Counted from the first letter of the stretch, positions 9,280 through 19,430 are shown. The stretch: DNA of 35,890 nucleotides from Candidatus Anaerofilum excrementigallinarum (GCA_019115305.1 DXDW01000028.1:1-35890), one strand, 5' to 3'. Numbers and translations are program-made. Notes: generated from the sequence alone by a model not told the origin.

Positions 9280-9897
9280 TGGCTGTGCCTGTTGATTGGG
9301 CCCCTGGAGGAAATAGGAAGCCCCGGCAAAGATAAAGCTGTTGACCAGATGGGCCAGCTGGGCGGGGGACTGGCGCATGCCATCCTCCATCCACTGCTCC
9401 ACCACCCCCAGGCTGCCCGACAGCACAAAGGAGAGGAAATATTCCGCCCGGGCGTCCTGGCCCCGGTCCAGCAGCTGGGCCCACTGGTTCAGGCAGCGGC
9501 TGCGCACCACCGCCTTCACCTGGTCGATGAAGTCCGGGTCGCTGCGGCGGCTGAGGATCACCTGGCAGAACTCCGACCGGTCGGACAAAAACTGAAAGGC
9601 TTCGGCCAGGGCTGCGTCCCGGGGCACCGGGTCGGGGGACTGCATAAAGGCGGCGTCGAACTTGTCCAGCACCTCGTTGAGCCCCTCCAGGATCTCCTGC
9701 TCCATGGCTTCCAGCAGCTCCTGGACGCTGGCATAGTGGAGGTAAAAGGTGCTGCGGTTGAGATCGCACACCTGGCACAGCTCCTTCACGCTGATTTCGG
9801 CCACCGGTTTCTCCTCCAGCAGCTGGATCAGCCCGTGGTAGAGGGCCTGGCGGGTGCGCCGGGTGCGGCGGTCGGTTTTGGGTGTGTTTTTTTCCAT
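9277..9897 (-). CDS. TetR/AcrR family transcriptional regulator
   Basis: RRTRRTRQALYHGLIQLLEEKPVAEISVKELCQVCDLNRSTFYLHYASVQELL: TetR HTH; TetR_C-like remainder. Confidence 0.9.
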   Translation of the reverse strand: MEKNTPKTDRRTRRTRQALYHGLIQLLEEKPVAEISVKELCQVCDLNRSTFYLHYASVQELLEAMEQEILEGLNEVLDKFDAAFMQSPDPVPRDAALAEAFQFLSDRSEFCQVILSRRSDPDFIDQVKAVVRSRCLNQWAQLLDRGQDARAEYFLSFVLSGSLGVVEQWMEDGMRQSPAQLAHLVNSFIFAGASYFLQGPNQQAQP

Positions 9898-10017
9898 AAC
9901 AAGGGCTCTCCTTCCGGCCAAGGCCAAGGGCAAAAAATTTTACAAAACCTTCAAATCTTTAATCAACACAACAGGCGGCCCATGTCGATTTGGCGACATT
10001 TGCCGGTATTCTGTACG

Positions 10018-10046
10018 TTGCAAAACCCTTCTGTATTGATTATAAT
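10018..10046 (+). promoter_or_regulatory. Promoter of the ABC transporter operon
   Basis: TTGCAA - 17 nt - TATAAT. Confidence 0.7.
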
Positions 10047-10072
10047 GAAACCAGCAAAGAAAATCAACACGG

Positions 10073-10085
10073 TGTTTATTAAACA
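10073..10085 (+). promoter_or_regulatory. Operator-like palindrome in the ABC operon leader
   Basis: TGTTTA T TAAACA, perfect 6-1-6, within the longer imperfect dyad ACACGGTGTTTATTAAACAGCTGTGT. Confidence 0.55.
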
Positions 10086-10114
10086 GCTGTGTGTCGACTG
10101 AAGGGGAGATATAT

Positions 10115-10828
10115 ATGGAACAAAATCTGCATTTTGTGGATTTTGATGGGGTGTGCAAATACTACCAGACCGGCGATACCCGCATCGCCGCCGCCGATCA
10201 CATGACCTTCCACATCGAGAAGGGGGAGTTCTGCGTCATCGTGGGACCCTCGGGAGCCGGCAAAACCACCTTGCTGAATATGCTGGGGGGCATGGATACC
10301 TGCGACGAGGGCAAAATTCGGCTGGACGGCCAGGTCATCAGCGACTACAACGCCAAACAGCTCACCCAATACCGGCGCTACGACGTGGGATTTGTGTTCC
10401 AGTTTTACAATCTGGTGCAGAACCTCACGGCGCTGGAAAACGTGGAGCTGGCTATCGAGATCTGCAAGGACCCCCTGGACGCCCGCAAGGTGCTGGAGGA
10501 GGTGGGGCTGGGTCACCGGCTGCAGAACTTCCCGGCCCAGCTTTCGGGCGGCGAGCAGCAGCGGGTTTCCATCGCCCGGGCCCTGGCCAAAAATCCCAAG
10601 ATCCTGCTCTGCGACGAGCCCACCGGCGCTTTGGACTACAAGACCGGCAAGGCGGTGCTGCAGCTGCTCCAGGACACCTGCCGCAACACCGGCCGCACCG
10701 TCATCGTCATCACCCACAACCTGGCCATCACCCCCATGGCCGACCGGATCATCCGGGTGAACAGCGGCCGCATCCTCTCCAACGAGGTAAACCCCAACCC
10801 GGTGCCCATCGAGCAGATCGAATGGTAA
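10115..10828 (+). CDS. ABC transporter ATP-binding protein (MacB/LolD-like)
   Basis: Walker [10 protein letters not shown], signature [15 protein letters not shown], Walker [12 protein letters not shown]. Confidence 0.95.
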   Translation: MEQNLHFVDFDGVCKYYQTGDTRIAAADHMTFHIEKGEFCVIVGPSGAGKTTLLNMLGGMDTCDEGKIRLDGQVISDYNAKQLTQYRRYDVGFVFQFYNLVQNLTALENVELAIEICKDPLDARKVLEEVGLGHRLQNFPAQLSGGEQQRVSIARALAKNPKILLCDEPTGALDYKTGKAVLQLLQDTCRNTGRTVIVITHNLAITPMADRIIRVNSGRILSNEVNPNPVPIEQIEW

Positions 10829-10849
10829 GGGAGAAAGCGGGGAAGAGCC

Positions 10850-13800
10850 ATGAACAAGACATACCGTAAAAATATCCTGCGGGAGGTCGCCAGCACCAAA
10901 AACCGCTTTTTTGCCATCGCCATCATTGTGGCTTTGGGCGTTTCCATTCTGGTGGGCCTGCTCATCACCGCCCCCGATATGCGCCACAGCGCCGACAGCT
11001 TTTTTGACGAAAGCCAGCTGATGGACATTCGGGTGCTGTCCACTTTGGGCCTCACCGACGAGGATCTGGACGCCATTTCCGACACCGAAGGGGTGCACGG
11101 GGTGATGGGGGTGCACAGCGCCGAATGCCTGGTGAACGACGAAGCCGGGGACACTTTGGCGGTGCGCATCCAGTCCATTCCCGACGACCGCAGCACGGAA
11201 AATGTAAATTATCTCAACCAGCTGCAGCTGATAGACGGCCGTCTGCCCGAGCAGCCCGGGGAATGCGTGGTCCTCAACGTCAATCTGGACAGCGCCGCCG
11301 CCGTGGGGGATGTTCTCACTTTGGCCGAGGGCAACGAGGACCTCAGCGAAACTCTGGCCCAGCAAGGCTGGACCGTGGTGGGCACCGTCTATGCTCCCAC
11401 CAACTTCTCCATCGACAGCGAAACGGTGTCGGTGGGCGACGGCCAGGCCGATCTGCTGCTCTACGCGCCCGAAAGCGCCTTTGTCACCGACGTCTACACC
11501 ACCATCTACATAACCGTGGAGGGCGCCGCCGACACCTTTACCTACGGCGACGACTACCAGCCGGTGATCGACCCGGTGGTGGAGAAGCTGGAAGATCTGG
11601 GCGTAGAGCGCAGCGAGATCCGCCGCCAGCAGGTGGTGGATGAAGCCCAGGCCGAGCTGGACGACGCCCGGGCGGAATACGAGGACGCCAAAGCCGAGGC
11701 CGAGCTGAAACTGGCCGACGCCGAAGCCCAGCTGGCCGACGCCAAGGCCAAGCTGGAGGACGGCGAAGCCCAGTGGGAGGACGGCCAGGCCCAGTGGGAA
11801 AGCGGCACCCAGCAGCTGAAAACCGAAAAACAAAACCTGTCCACCACCCTCACCGAGCAGCAAAAGCAGCTCACCGAGGCCCGGCGGCAGCTGACTTTGG
11901 GCAAGCAGCAGCTCAGCGCCGCCAAAAAGCAGCTGCAAAGCTACCAGGACCAGTACGACCAGGCCCTGGCCGCCCAGACCCAGGTAGAGGAGGGCAGACA
12001 GCAGCTGGAACAGGCCAAGAGTCAGTTAGAGATGGCCCAGCAGGCCATCGACCTGGCCGAGCGGCTGCTGCCCCAGCTGGAGCAGGGGGTGACCACCGCC
12101 CAGAAGGCCGCCGATCTGGCCCGGCAGCAGGCCGACACCGCCGCCGCCGACCGGGACGCCCTGCTGGCCGACCCCACCATCCAGAGCCAGCTGGCCCTGA
12201 AAACCCAGCTGGACGCGGTGCTGGCGGAGTATCCCCAGTACGCCACCATCGAGGATCTGCTGGCCAATCCCCCCGCCGATATGGACCCGGCGCGGGTAGA
12301 GGAGATCCGCAGCCAGTATAACCAATATACCCAGGCCCAGAACCAGGTGGATGCCGCCAATCTCCGGGCCGACGCCGCCGAAGCCGCGGCCCAGTCTGCC
12401 GAGCTGGCTCTGCAGCAGGCCCAGGACGCCTACGACCAGAGCAAGACCGCCCTGGAGGAGGGCAAGCAGACATTGGCCGAGAGCCAGAAGCTGATCGAGG
12501 AAAACGAAAAGCAGCTGGCCGACGCCGAGGCCATGCTGGAGCAATACGCCGACCTGCTGGAGACCGCCCCGGCTCTCATTGCCGAGGGACAAAAGCAGAT
12601 CGAGGAAAACGAGGCAAAGCTGGAGCTGTCCGAAGCCGAACTGGAAAGCGGCGAGCTGGCTCTGAGCATGGCTCCCGGCCAGGCCCAGCTGGAATTTGAG
12701 CAGGCCCAGGACAAACTGGACGAAGCCAAGGCCCAGCTGGACGAATCCCGGGCCGAGCTGGACGCCGGCTGGGAGGACTATAACCAGGGGGAACAGGAAT
12801 ACCAGACCGAAAAGGAAAAGGCCGAGCAGGAACTGCTGGAAGCCGAGGATAAGCTCATCGACGCCCAGCGGGAGATCGACAAGATCAACTCCTGCGAGTG
12901 GTATGTGCTGGACCGCGGCACCGTGATGAGCTACGCCACCTTCGAGAGCAACGCCGACAAGCTGGCCTCCATCGCGGTGGTGTTCCCGGTGTTCTTCTTC
13001 CTGGTGGCGGCGCTGGTGGCCCTGACCACCATGACCCGCATGGTGGATGAAAACCGCACCCAGATCGGCACCCTCAAGGCTCTGGGGTATTCCGAATCGG
13101 CCATCACCTCCAAATATCTGCTCTACGCCCTGGCCGCCAGCCTGCTGGGCAGCGCCGTGGGCCTGGTGGTGGGCTATGTGTTCTTCCCCAGCGTGATCTG
13201 GAACGCCTATTCCACCATGTACCATCTGCCCAAGTTTGAGCTGCAGATGGACGCAAGCCTTACGGCCATTGCCGTGGCAGCTGCCTGCCTGAGCACCGCG
13301 GCGGCTACCATCAACGCCTGTCACAGCACCTTGGCCGAAAAGCCGGCGGCGCTGCTGATGCCCAAGGCACCCAAGGCCGGCAAACGCATTCTGCTGGAGC
13401 GGGTTGGCCCGGTGTGGCGGCGGATGAAGTTCACCCATAAGGTCACCGCCCGCAACCTGTTCCGGTATAAAAAGCGGTTCTTCATGACGGTGGTGGGCAT
13501 TGCGGGCTGTACCGCTCTGCTGCTGGTGGGCTTTGGCATCCAGGACTCCATCATGGACCTGATGAACACCCAGTATCAGCAGCTGTGGCATTACGATCTG
13601 GCCATCACTCTCAGCGACCCCGCCGCCCTGGAGGGCCGCCGTGGCATCGAGGATATTCTGGCCGACGGCGACCGCATCGAGGACAGCATGGTGCTCTACC
13701 AGAAAACCATGGACCTCTCGGCGGGAGACGAAACCGTGAGCGTCAGCGCCACAGTGCCCCAGACCGGCAGCCAGCTGGAAAACTTCGTCACTCTGCGCAG

Positions 13801-14566
13801 CCGCCGGGGCCACGAGGCCATCCCCTTTGACGGCAACTCCGTGGTGCTCACCGAAAAGGCCGCCGAGACTTTGGGGGTAAAGGCAGGGGATACCGTGGAG
13901 CTGGATGTGGACGGCACCAAGGTGACCTTCACTCTCACCGGCGTCACCGAGAACTACCTGGGCAGCAGCCTGTATGTGGGCATCGACGTCTGGGAGGAGG
14001 TCACCGGCCAGACTCCGGAATGGAACCAGGTGTTCGCCAAGACCCTCTGCACCGACGCCGACCAGCGCAGCCAGCTCTCGGAGGACCTGCTGGGCCGGGA
14101 TGACGTGCAGTCGGCCATCTTCACCGCCGACAGCTCCAAGGTGTTCAGCGACGCCATCAGCAACATCAACAACGTGGTGGTGGTCATCATCGTCTGCGCG
14201 GCTCTGCTGGCGGTGGTGGTGCTCTACAACCTCATCAACATCAACATCGGCGAGCGCAAAAAGGAGCTGGCCACCATCAAGGTGCTGGGCTTCTTCGACC
14301 GGGAAGTCAGCCGGTACATCTTCCGGGAGATCGATCTGCTCTGTGCCATCGGTTCTCTGGCGGGCCTTGCCTTGGGTGTGCCCCTGCACCAGTTTGTGAT
14401 CCAGACCGTGGAGATCGACGAGATGATGTTCATTCGCAGCATCGAGTGGAGCAGCTACATTTACGCCTTTGTGCTCACCTTGCTGTTCTCGCAGGCGGTG
14501 TGCCTGTATATGCGCCGCAACATCAAGGCCATCAGCATGGTGGAGAGCCTCAAGGCTCCCGAATAA
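10850..14566 (+). CDS. FtsX-like ABC transporter permease with long internal coiled coil
   Basis: 1238 aa; N-terminal TM, about 400 aa Ala/Gln/Glu heptad-rich segment, two FtsX-like TM bundles (ALTTMTRMVDENRTQIGTLKALGYSESAI; NLININIGERKKELATIKVLGFFDREV). Confidence 0.92.
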   Translation: MNKTYRKNILREVASTKNRFFAIAIIVALGVSILVGLLITAPDMRHSADSFFDESQLMDIRVLSTLGLTDEDLDAISDTEGVHGVMGVHSAECLVNDEAGDTLAVRIQSIPDDRSTENVNYLNQLQLIDGRLPEQPGECVVLNVNLDSAAAVGDVLTLAEGNEDLSETLAQQGWTVVGTVYAPTNFSIDSETVSVGDGQADLLLYAPESAFVTDVYTTIYITVEGAADTFTYGDDYQPVIDPVVEKLEDLGVERSEIRRQQVVDEAQAELDDARAEYEDAKAEAELKLADAEAQLADAKAKLEDGEAQWEDGQAQWESGTQQLKTEKQNLSTTLTEQQKQLTEARRQLTLGKQQLSAAKKQLQSYQDQYDQALAAQTQVEEGRQQLEQAKSQLEMAQQAIDLAERLLPQLEQGVTTAQKAADLARQQADTAAADRDALLADPTIQSQLALKTQLDAVLAEYPQYATIEDLLANPPADMDPARVEEIRSQYNQYTQAQNQVDAANLRADAAEAAAQSAELALQQAQDAYDQSKTALEEGKQTLAESQKLIEENEKQLADAEAMLEQYADLLETAPALIAEGQKQIEENEAKLELSEAELESGELALSMAPGQAQLEFEQAQDKLDEAKAQLDESRAELDAGWEDYNQGEQEYQTEKEKAEQELLEAEDKLIDAQREIDKINSCEWYVLDRGTVMSYATFESNADKLASIAVVFPVFFFLVAALVALTTMTRMVDENRTQIGTLKALGYSESAITSKYLLYALAASLLGSAVGLVVGYVFFPSVIWNAYSTMYHLPKFELQMDASLTAIAVAAACLSTAAATINACHSTLAEKPAALLMPKAPKAGKRILLERVGPVWRRMKFTHKVTARNLFRYKKRFFMTVVGIAGCTALLLVGFGIQDSIMDLMNTQYQQLWHYDLAITLSDPAALEGRRGIEDILADGDRIEDSMVLYQKTMDLSAGDETVSVSATVPQTGSQLENFVTLRSRRGHEAIPFDGNSVVLTEKAAETLGVKAGDTVELDVDGTKVTFTLTGVTENYLGSSLYVGIDVWEEVTGQTPEWNQVFAKTLCTDADQRSQLSEDLLGRDDVQSAIFTADSSKVFSDAISNINNVVVVIIVCAALLAVVVLYNLININIGERKKELATIKVLGFFDREVSRYIFREIDLLCAIGSLAGLALGVPLHQFVIQTVEIDEMMFIRSIEWSSYIYAFVLTLLFSQAVCLYMRRNIKAISMVESLKAPE

Positions 14567-14582
14567 TCCCTGTTTGGGGCGA

Positions 14583-14616
14583 GCCGTCCGGCCGGAAAGA
14601 CCGGGCGGCCCTTTTG
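14583..14616 (+). terminator. Terminator after ABC permease gene
   Basis: CCGTCCGG ccggaaaga CCGGGCGG CCCTTTT. Confidence 0.65.
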
Positions 14617-14627
14617 CATTGTTTTGT

Positions 14628-14656
14628 TTGCGCAAAATGGAAAAACATAGTACAAT
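14628..14656 (+). promoter_or_regulatory. Candidate promoter of the cardiolipin synthase gene
   Basis: TTGCGC - 17 nt - TACAAT. Confidence 0.6.
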
Positions 14657-14706
14657 AAGGCCGTGCCCTGCTGTGGATTCCAGACGGGGCAAACGGAGGA
14701 TTCAGT

Positions 14707-16266
14707 ATGAAAAAGCACAGAAATGTAAAGGGACTTTTTTCCTACCTGTACAACCGCACCGTCATTGTGGGCATCTCCATTCTGATGCAGGCGGCGGTAC
14801 TGGTGCTGATGCTGTGGCGGTTCAGCCAGTATTTTCCCGCGTTTTATGTGTTCAGCGTCATCGTCAGTGTGCTGGAGGTGCTGCGGCTGGTGAACAACAA
14901 CCGCTCCAATCCCGGCTACAAGATCGCCTGGATCATCCTCATCATGGGGCTGCCCATCTTCGGCGGCATCTTTTATCTGCTGTTCAGCAACAAGCGGCTG
15001 TCGGCCCGCCAGCGCCGCCGGATGCAGTCCATCAACGAAAAGGTGCGCCAGTATGGCACCTTTGAGTTCCAGGAGCAGCTGGACCGCCAGCTGGAGGACC
15101 AGTGCCCCGCCGCCGCCCGCCAGAGCCGGTATCTCTCCCGCACCGCCAACAGCCCTTTGTACCAGAACACCTCGGTGGAATATTTCCCTCTGGGGGAGTA
15201 CAAGTTCGCCCGGATGGTGGAGGAGCTGGAAAAGGCCGAGCATTTCATCTTTCTGGAGTATTTCATCATCCAGGAAGGCAAAATGTGGGACACCATCCTG
15301 GAGATCCTCAAGCGCAAGGCCGCCCAGGGGGTGGAGGTGCGGCTGCTCTACGACGACGTGGGCTGTCTGCTGACCTTGCCCTACCACTACGACCGCCAGC
15401 TGGAAAAGGCCGGCATCCAGTGCTGTGTCTTTAACCCCTTTGTGCCCTTGCTCAACGCCCGGATGAACAACCGGGACCACCGCAAGATCTGCGTCATCGA
15501 CGGCTGGGTGGGTTTTACAGGCGGTATAAATCTGGCCGATGAATACATAAACGAATATGAGAAGCACGGCCACTGGAAGGACACCGCCGTCATGCTCAAA
15601 GGGGATGCGGTGTGGAGCCTGACGGTGCTGTTCCTCTCCATGTGGAGCCATGTCCGGGGCGTGGAAGAGGATTTCAGCCGATTCAGCCCCGGGCGGTACC
15701 AGCCCCGGGCCATCCCGCCCAAGGGATATGTCCAGCCCTACGGCGATGACCCCCTGGACGGCGAGCCGGTGGGTGAGACGGTGTATATCGACCTCATCTA
15801 CAACGCGAAAAAGTATATCTATATCTGCACTCCTTACCTGATCGTGGACCACGAAATGGTGCTGGCCCTGACGGCAGCGGCCAAATCGGGGGTGGATGTG
15901 CGGATCATCACCCCCCATGTGCCGGACAAGTGGTATGTCCATGCGGTGACCCGGGCCTATTACCCGGTGCTGATCCAGGCCGGGGTGAAGGTGTACGAGT
16001 ATACCCCGGGCTTCATTCACGCCAAGAGCTTTGTGGTGGACGGAGAATACGCCACCGTGGGCACCATCAACATGGACTACCGCAGCCTCTACCTGCACTT
16101 TGAATGCGGTGTGTGGATGTACAAAACCCCCTGCATCCAGCAGATGGAGGAGGATTTCATGCGCACCCTGGAACAAAGCGGCGAGGTCTCCCTGGACAGC
16201 TATCGCATGACCTGGTGGAAACAGCTGGGCCGCGGCATCCTGCGGGTGTTCGCCCCTCTGATGTAA
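14707..16266 (+). CDS. cls: Cardiolipin synthase
   Basis: N-terminal TM helices and two HKD motifs (NNRDHRKICVIDGWVGFTGG; FIHAKSFVVDGEYATVGTINMDYRS). Confidence 0.93.
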   Translation: MKKHRNVKGLFSYLYNRTVIVGISILMQAAVLVLMLWRFSQYFPAFYVFSVIVSVLEVLRLVNNNRSNPGYKIAWIILIMGLPIFGGIFYLLFSNKRLSARQRRRMQSINEKVRQYGTFEFQEQLDRQLEDQCPAAARQSRYLSRTANSPLYQNTSVEYFPLGEYKFARMVEELEKAEHFIFLEYFIIQEGKMWDTILEILKRKAAQGVEVRLLYDDVGCLLTLPYHYDRQLEKAGIQCCVFNPFVPLLNARMNNRDHRKICVIDGWVGFTGGINLADEYINEYEKHGHWKDTAVMLKGDAVWSLTVLFLSMWSHVRGVEEDFSRFSPGRYQPRAIPPKGYVQPYGDDPLDGEPVGETVYIDLIYNAKKYIYICTPYLIVDHEMVLALTAAAKSGVDVRIITPHVPDKWYVHAVTRAYYPVLIQAGVKVYEYTPGFIHAKSFVVDGEYATVGTINMDYRSLYLHFECGVWMYKTPCIQQMEEDFMRTLEQSGEVSLDSYRMTWWKQLGRGILRVFAPLM

Positions 16267-16280
16267 AACTTTGTGAACCG

Positions 16281-16325
16281 AAAAGCGCCCTTTCCCTGGC
16301 TTTTGGCCGGAAAAGGGCGCTTTTG
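16281..16325 (+). terminator. Bidirectional terminator between cls and cca
   Basis: AAAAGCGCCCTTTCC...GGAAAAGGGCGCTTTT. Confidence 0.85.
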
Positions 16326-16371
16326 CTTTTGCGAAAAGTTTTCCACAAAACGGTGGAAAGACGTTGAAAAC

Positions 16372-17718
16372 TCAGTTCTCTTTTTGGTGCAGTTCCAAAG
16401 CGGCCCGGAGCAACGCTTCCTTCTGGTTGGGCAGCTGTTCCGCCAGCACCTGTTCCAGCAGCTTTTGCAGCAGCCGTCCCACCTGGGGCCCCTGGGGAAT
16501 ACCGGCGGTCAGCAGATCGCCGCCCTTTACCGCCAGATCCTTGAGGGAAAAGCAGGCGTCCCCGGCCAGAAGTTCGCCCAGGATTTCTTCCGCCTGGTCC
16601 AGAATGGCCAGCCGCTGGGCCAGCACATGGGCGGTTTTGGCCAGGGCGTCGGCCCGGTGGATGGCCAGCAGCCGCCGCAGCTGGACCTCTCCCAGCTTGT
16701 TCAGCCACCGGCGGATGGCCGGCCGGGTGGCCTGGATGGGGGTGTCGTGGAGTTCCACCAGACGGCAGACCTCTTTTGTCAGCCGGGCGGGAGCATGGAG
16801 CCGTTCCAGCAGGGGGCCGGCCATATCCCGGCTGCGGCTGGCGTGGCCGTAAAAGTGGCCTACCCCGTCCTCCATAAAAAAGCTGGCGGGCTTGCCCATG
16901 TCGTGGAGCAGCAAAGCAAGCCGCACCACCGGGTCGCCGCCGCCGTTTGCCACCGCCCGGGCGGTGTGCCGCCAGACGTCCAGACAGTGGTAGGGGTTGT
17001 GCTGCTCAAAGCCCGCCATGGGGGCCAGTTCCGGCAGAAGCACGAAAAATACGTCGGCGTACTCGTTGAGTACCTGTTCCACCTGATCCCCGGCCAGCAG
17101 CCGCCACAGTTCCGCAAAGCAGCGCTCCGCCGACACCCGGGCCAGCCGGTGTTTTTCGGCGTGGAGACCCCGGGCGCATTCCTCGTCGGGAACCAGACCC
17201 CGGCAGGAATAAAACCGCAGCCCCCGCAGAATCCGCAGCCCGTCCTCGGCAAACCGCACTTCCGGCTGGCCCACACACCGCAGCCGCCCGGCGGTCAGGT
17301 CTTCTTGGCCGCCGAAGGGGTCCTGCAGCCCCTGCCAGGGGTTCCAGGCCATGGCGTTGACGGTGAAATCCCGCCGTGCCAGGTCCTCTTCCAGCCGGGA
17401 CGTAAAGGACACCCCATCGGGACGGCGGCCGTCGGAATAGCCCTGTTCCACCCGGAAGGTGGTCACCTCGCAGGGGCCGCTTTCCAGCAGCAAGGTCACG
17501 GTGCCGTATTCGATGCCGGGCAGCGCCTGGGGAATGTCGGCAAATACCCGGCAGATCTCCTGGGGCGGGGCGCTGGTGCAGATGTCCCAGTCGTGGGGGA
17601 CAAGCCCCGCCAGGCTGTCCCGGACGCAGCCTCCCACCACAAAGGCATCGTGGCCGGCCCGGTGCAGCCGGTCCAGGGTAAAGGCGGGCCCGGCGGGCAG
17701 AGAGAGGAAAATAGACAT
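16372..17718 (-). CDS. cca: CCA-adding tRNA nucleotidyltransferase
   Basis: FVVGGCVRDSLAGLVPHDWDICTSA nucleotidyltransferase motif; HD-like LLLHDMGKPA. Confidence 0.93.
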   Translation of the reverse strand: MSIFLSLPAGPAFTLDRLHRAGHDAFVVGGCVRDSLAGLVPHDWDICTSAPPQEICRVFADIPQALPGIEYGTVTLLLESGPCEVTTFRVEQGYSDGRRPDGVSFTSRLEEDLARRDFTVNAMAWNPWQGLQDPFGGQEDLTAGRLRCVGQPEVRFAEDGLRILRGLRFYSCRGLVPDEECARGLHAEKHRLARVSAERCFAELWRLLAGDQVEQVLNEYADVFFVLLPELAPMAGFEQHNPYHCLDVWRHTARAVANGGGDPVVRLALLLHDMGKPASFFMEDGVGHFYGHASRSRDMAGPLLERLHAPARLTKEVCRLVELHDTPIQATRPAIRRWLNKLGEVQLRRLLAIHRADALAKTAHVLAQRLAILDQAEEILGELLAGDACFSLKDLAVKGGDLLTAGIPQGPQVGRLLQKLLEQVLAEQLPNQKEALLRAALELHQKEN

Positions 17719-17732
17719 GGTTTTCTCCTTGC

Positions 17733-18701
17733 TTACAGGCACAAAGGACCGTTTACGAGATTTTCCGGCTTTCCGGCCAGAAAGCCCCGGAGATTGGCCT
17801 CCATAATGGCGGTGAGCCGGGCCAGGGATTCGGGGCTGGTCCAGCCCATGTGGGGGGTGAGCAGCACCGAGGGGTGGCGGCGCAGGGGAGAGTCGGCGGC
17901 GGGGGGCTCCACGTCGGCCACGTCGGAGCCGTAGAAGGCCACCCGGCCGCTGTCCAGAGCTTCCAGCAGGGCGGCGTGGTCCACCAGCGCGCCTCGGGCG
18001 GTGTTCACCAGCACCACCCCGGGCCGGCAGAGGGCCAGAGTTTCCCGGCGGATGATGTGGCGGGTGGCGTCGGTGGCGGGGCAGTGGAGGGAAATGGCGT
18101 GGCTTTCGGCCAGCAGGGTTTCCAGGGACACGAACCGCACTCCGTCGGCGTCGGGGCGGGTGGTGCGGGTGTGTACCAGCACCTGCATATCCAGAGCCGC
18201 GGCCACCCGGGCCACCTGGCGGCCGATGGCCCCATAGCCCACAATGCCCAAAGTCTTGCCCGCCAGCTCGATACCGGGCCGGGCGGAAAGCTCGGCGGGC
18301 AGGTCCAGCTGCCAGCGGCCGGCCCGTACCGACTGGTCGTAATCCCGCAGCCGCTGGCAGCCGGCCAGCAGCAAGGTCACGGCCAGCTGGGCCACGCTGG
18401 GGGTGGAGTAGCCGGGCACATTGCAGACGGCTACACCCCGGCGGCGGCAGGCTTCCACGTCCAGAGAGTCGGTGCCGGTGGCGGTGACTCCCACCCACCG
18501 CAGGTTGGGGCAGGCATCCAGCACCGGGCCGTCGATGCAGCATTTGTTCACGATCACCAGTTCCGCGTCCCCGATGCGGGCGGCGATCTGGTCATACGGG
18601 GTGCGGGGGTAGTAGTCCACCTCGTCGGCCAGTGCGGCCAGGCCGGACCAGTCCAGATCTCCTTCCCGCAGAGCGTAACTTTCCAGGATCACAAGCTTCA
18701 T
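17733..18701 (-). CDS. D-2-hydroxyacid dehydrogenase (NAD-binding)
   Basis: GKTLGIVGYGAIGRQVARVAAAL; VLVNTARGALVDHAALLEAL; LLTPHMGWTSPES. Confidence 0.93.
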   Translation of the reverse strand: MKLVILESYALREGDLDWSGLAALADEVDYYPRTPYDQIAARIGDAELVIVNKCCIDGPVLDACPNLRWVGVTATGTDSLDVEACRRRGVAVCNVPGYSTPSVAQLAVTLLLAGCQRLRDYDQSVRAGRWQLDLPAELSARPGIELAGKTLGIVGYGAIGRQVARVAAALDMQVLVHTRTTRPDADGVRFVSLETLLAESHAISLHCPATDATRHIIRRETLALCRPGVVLVNTARGALVDHAALLEALDSGRVAFYGSDVADVEPPAADSPLRRHPSVLLTPHMGWTSPESLARLTAIMEANLRGFLAGKPENLVNGPLCL

Positions 18702-18834
18702 GGCACAACACCTTTCTGATGAAAAGGGCCGCCGTGGGCCCAAGGATGGATTTTTTTGCGGGCAGATGCTATAATATGGGCAGGCGGACGGCCCGCGGGA
18801 CGCCCGGCCATACGAAAAAATTGGGGATAAAGCT

Positions 18835-19338
18835 ATGAAAATGCCAAAAACATATCTTGCCAAAATTTTGCTGGGTGCGGTGCTGGTCTGCATCGCCGGA
18901 GGCATCAGCCTGCTGCTGAAGGACGCCCTGGACACCAAAAGTCCCACCTCGGCGGTTCCCATCCTGACGGTGGAAAGCAACGGCTCGCCCATCTCCCAGG
19001 ATTCCATCTGTACCGCCGAATACCAGTGGAATTTCTGGACCAGCGTGGAAAAGATGGTGAACAATTACAGCATCACCGATATAAAGGACGATATTCTCAC
19101 CACCAACGTGCTGCCCGGCATGGAGATGGAGCTGCATTTCAGCCGGGACCCGATCAGCGTTACCGTGAGCCGTGCAGTGTCCCTGAACAGCAACGAGTTC
19201 ACCGAGGTGGAGCCGGACAAAAACGGCTGCATTTACACGCCGCCGGTGGCCGGGACCTATATTTACCGGGTGGAGGCCAGCTTTGACCGGGGCTCGGTGA
19301 TGTATTATTTCGGCATTACAGTGATGGATATGTATTGA
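18835..19338 (+). CDS. Hypothetical membrane-anchored/exported protein
   Basis: 167 aa with one N-terminal hydrophobic segment (ILLGAVLVCIAGGISLLL); TATAAT at 18770-18775 upstream; terminator downstream. Confidence 0.7.
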   Translation: MKMPKTYLAKILLGAVLVCIAGGISLLLKDALDTKSPTSAVPILTVESNGSPISQDSICTAEYQWNFWTSVEKMVNNYSITDIKDDILTTNVLPGMEMELHFSRDPISVTVSRAVSLNSNEFTEVEPDKNGCIYTPPVAGTYIYRVEASFDRGSVMYYFGITVMDMY

Positions 19339-19348
19339 TCGGCCCGGC

Positions 19349-19386
19349 CGGCGCAGCGTTTTTTGGACGCGGCGCCGGCTGTTTTA
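19349..19386 (+). terminator. Terminator after the hypothetical exported protein
   Basis: GCCGGCGC...GCGCCGGC followed by TGTTTT. Confidence 0.7.
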
Positions 19387-19401
19387 TTATAGCATACGCG
19401 G

Positions 19402-19430
19402 TTGAAAATCACAAAAGCCGGGGGTATAAT
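19402..19430 (+). promoter_or_regulatory. Promoter of the aldo/keto reductase gene
   Basis: TTGAAA - 17 nt - TATAAT. Confidence 0.8.
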
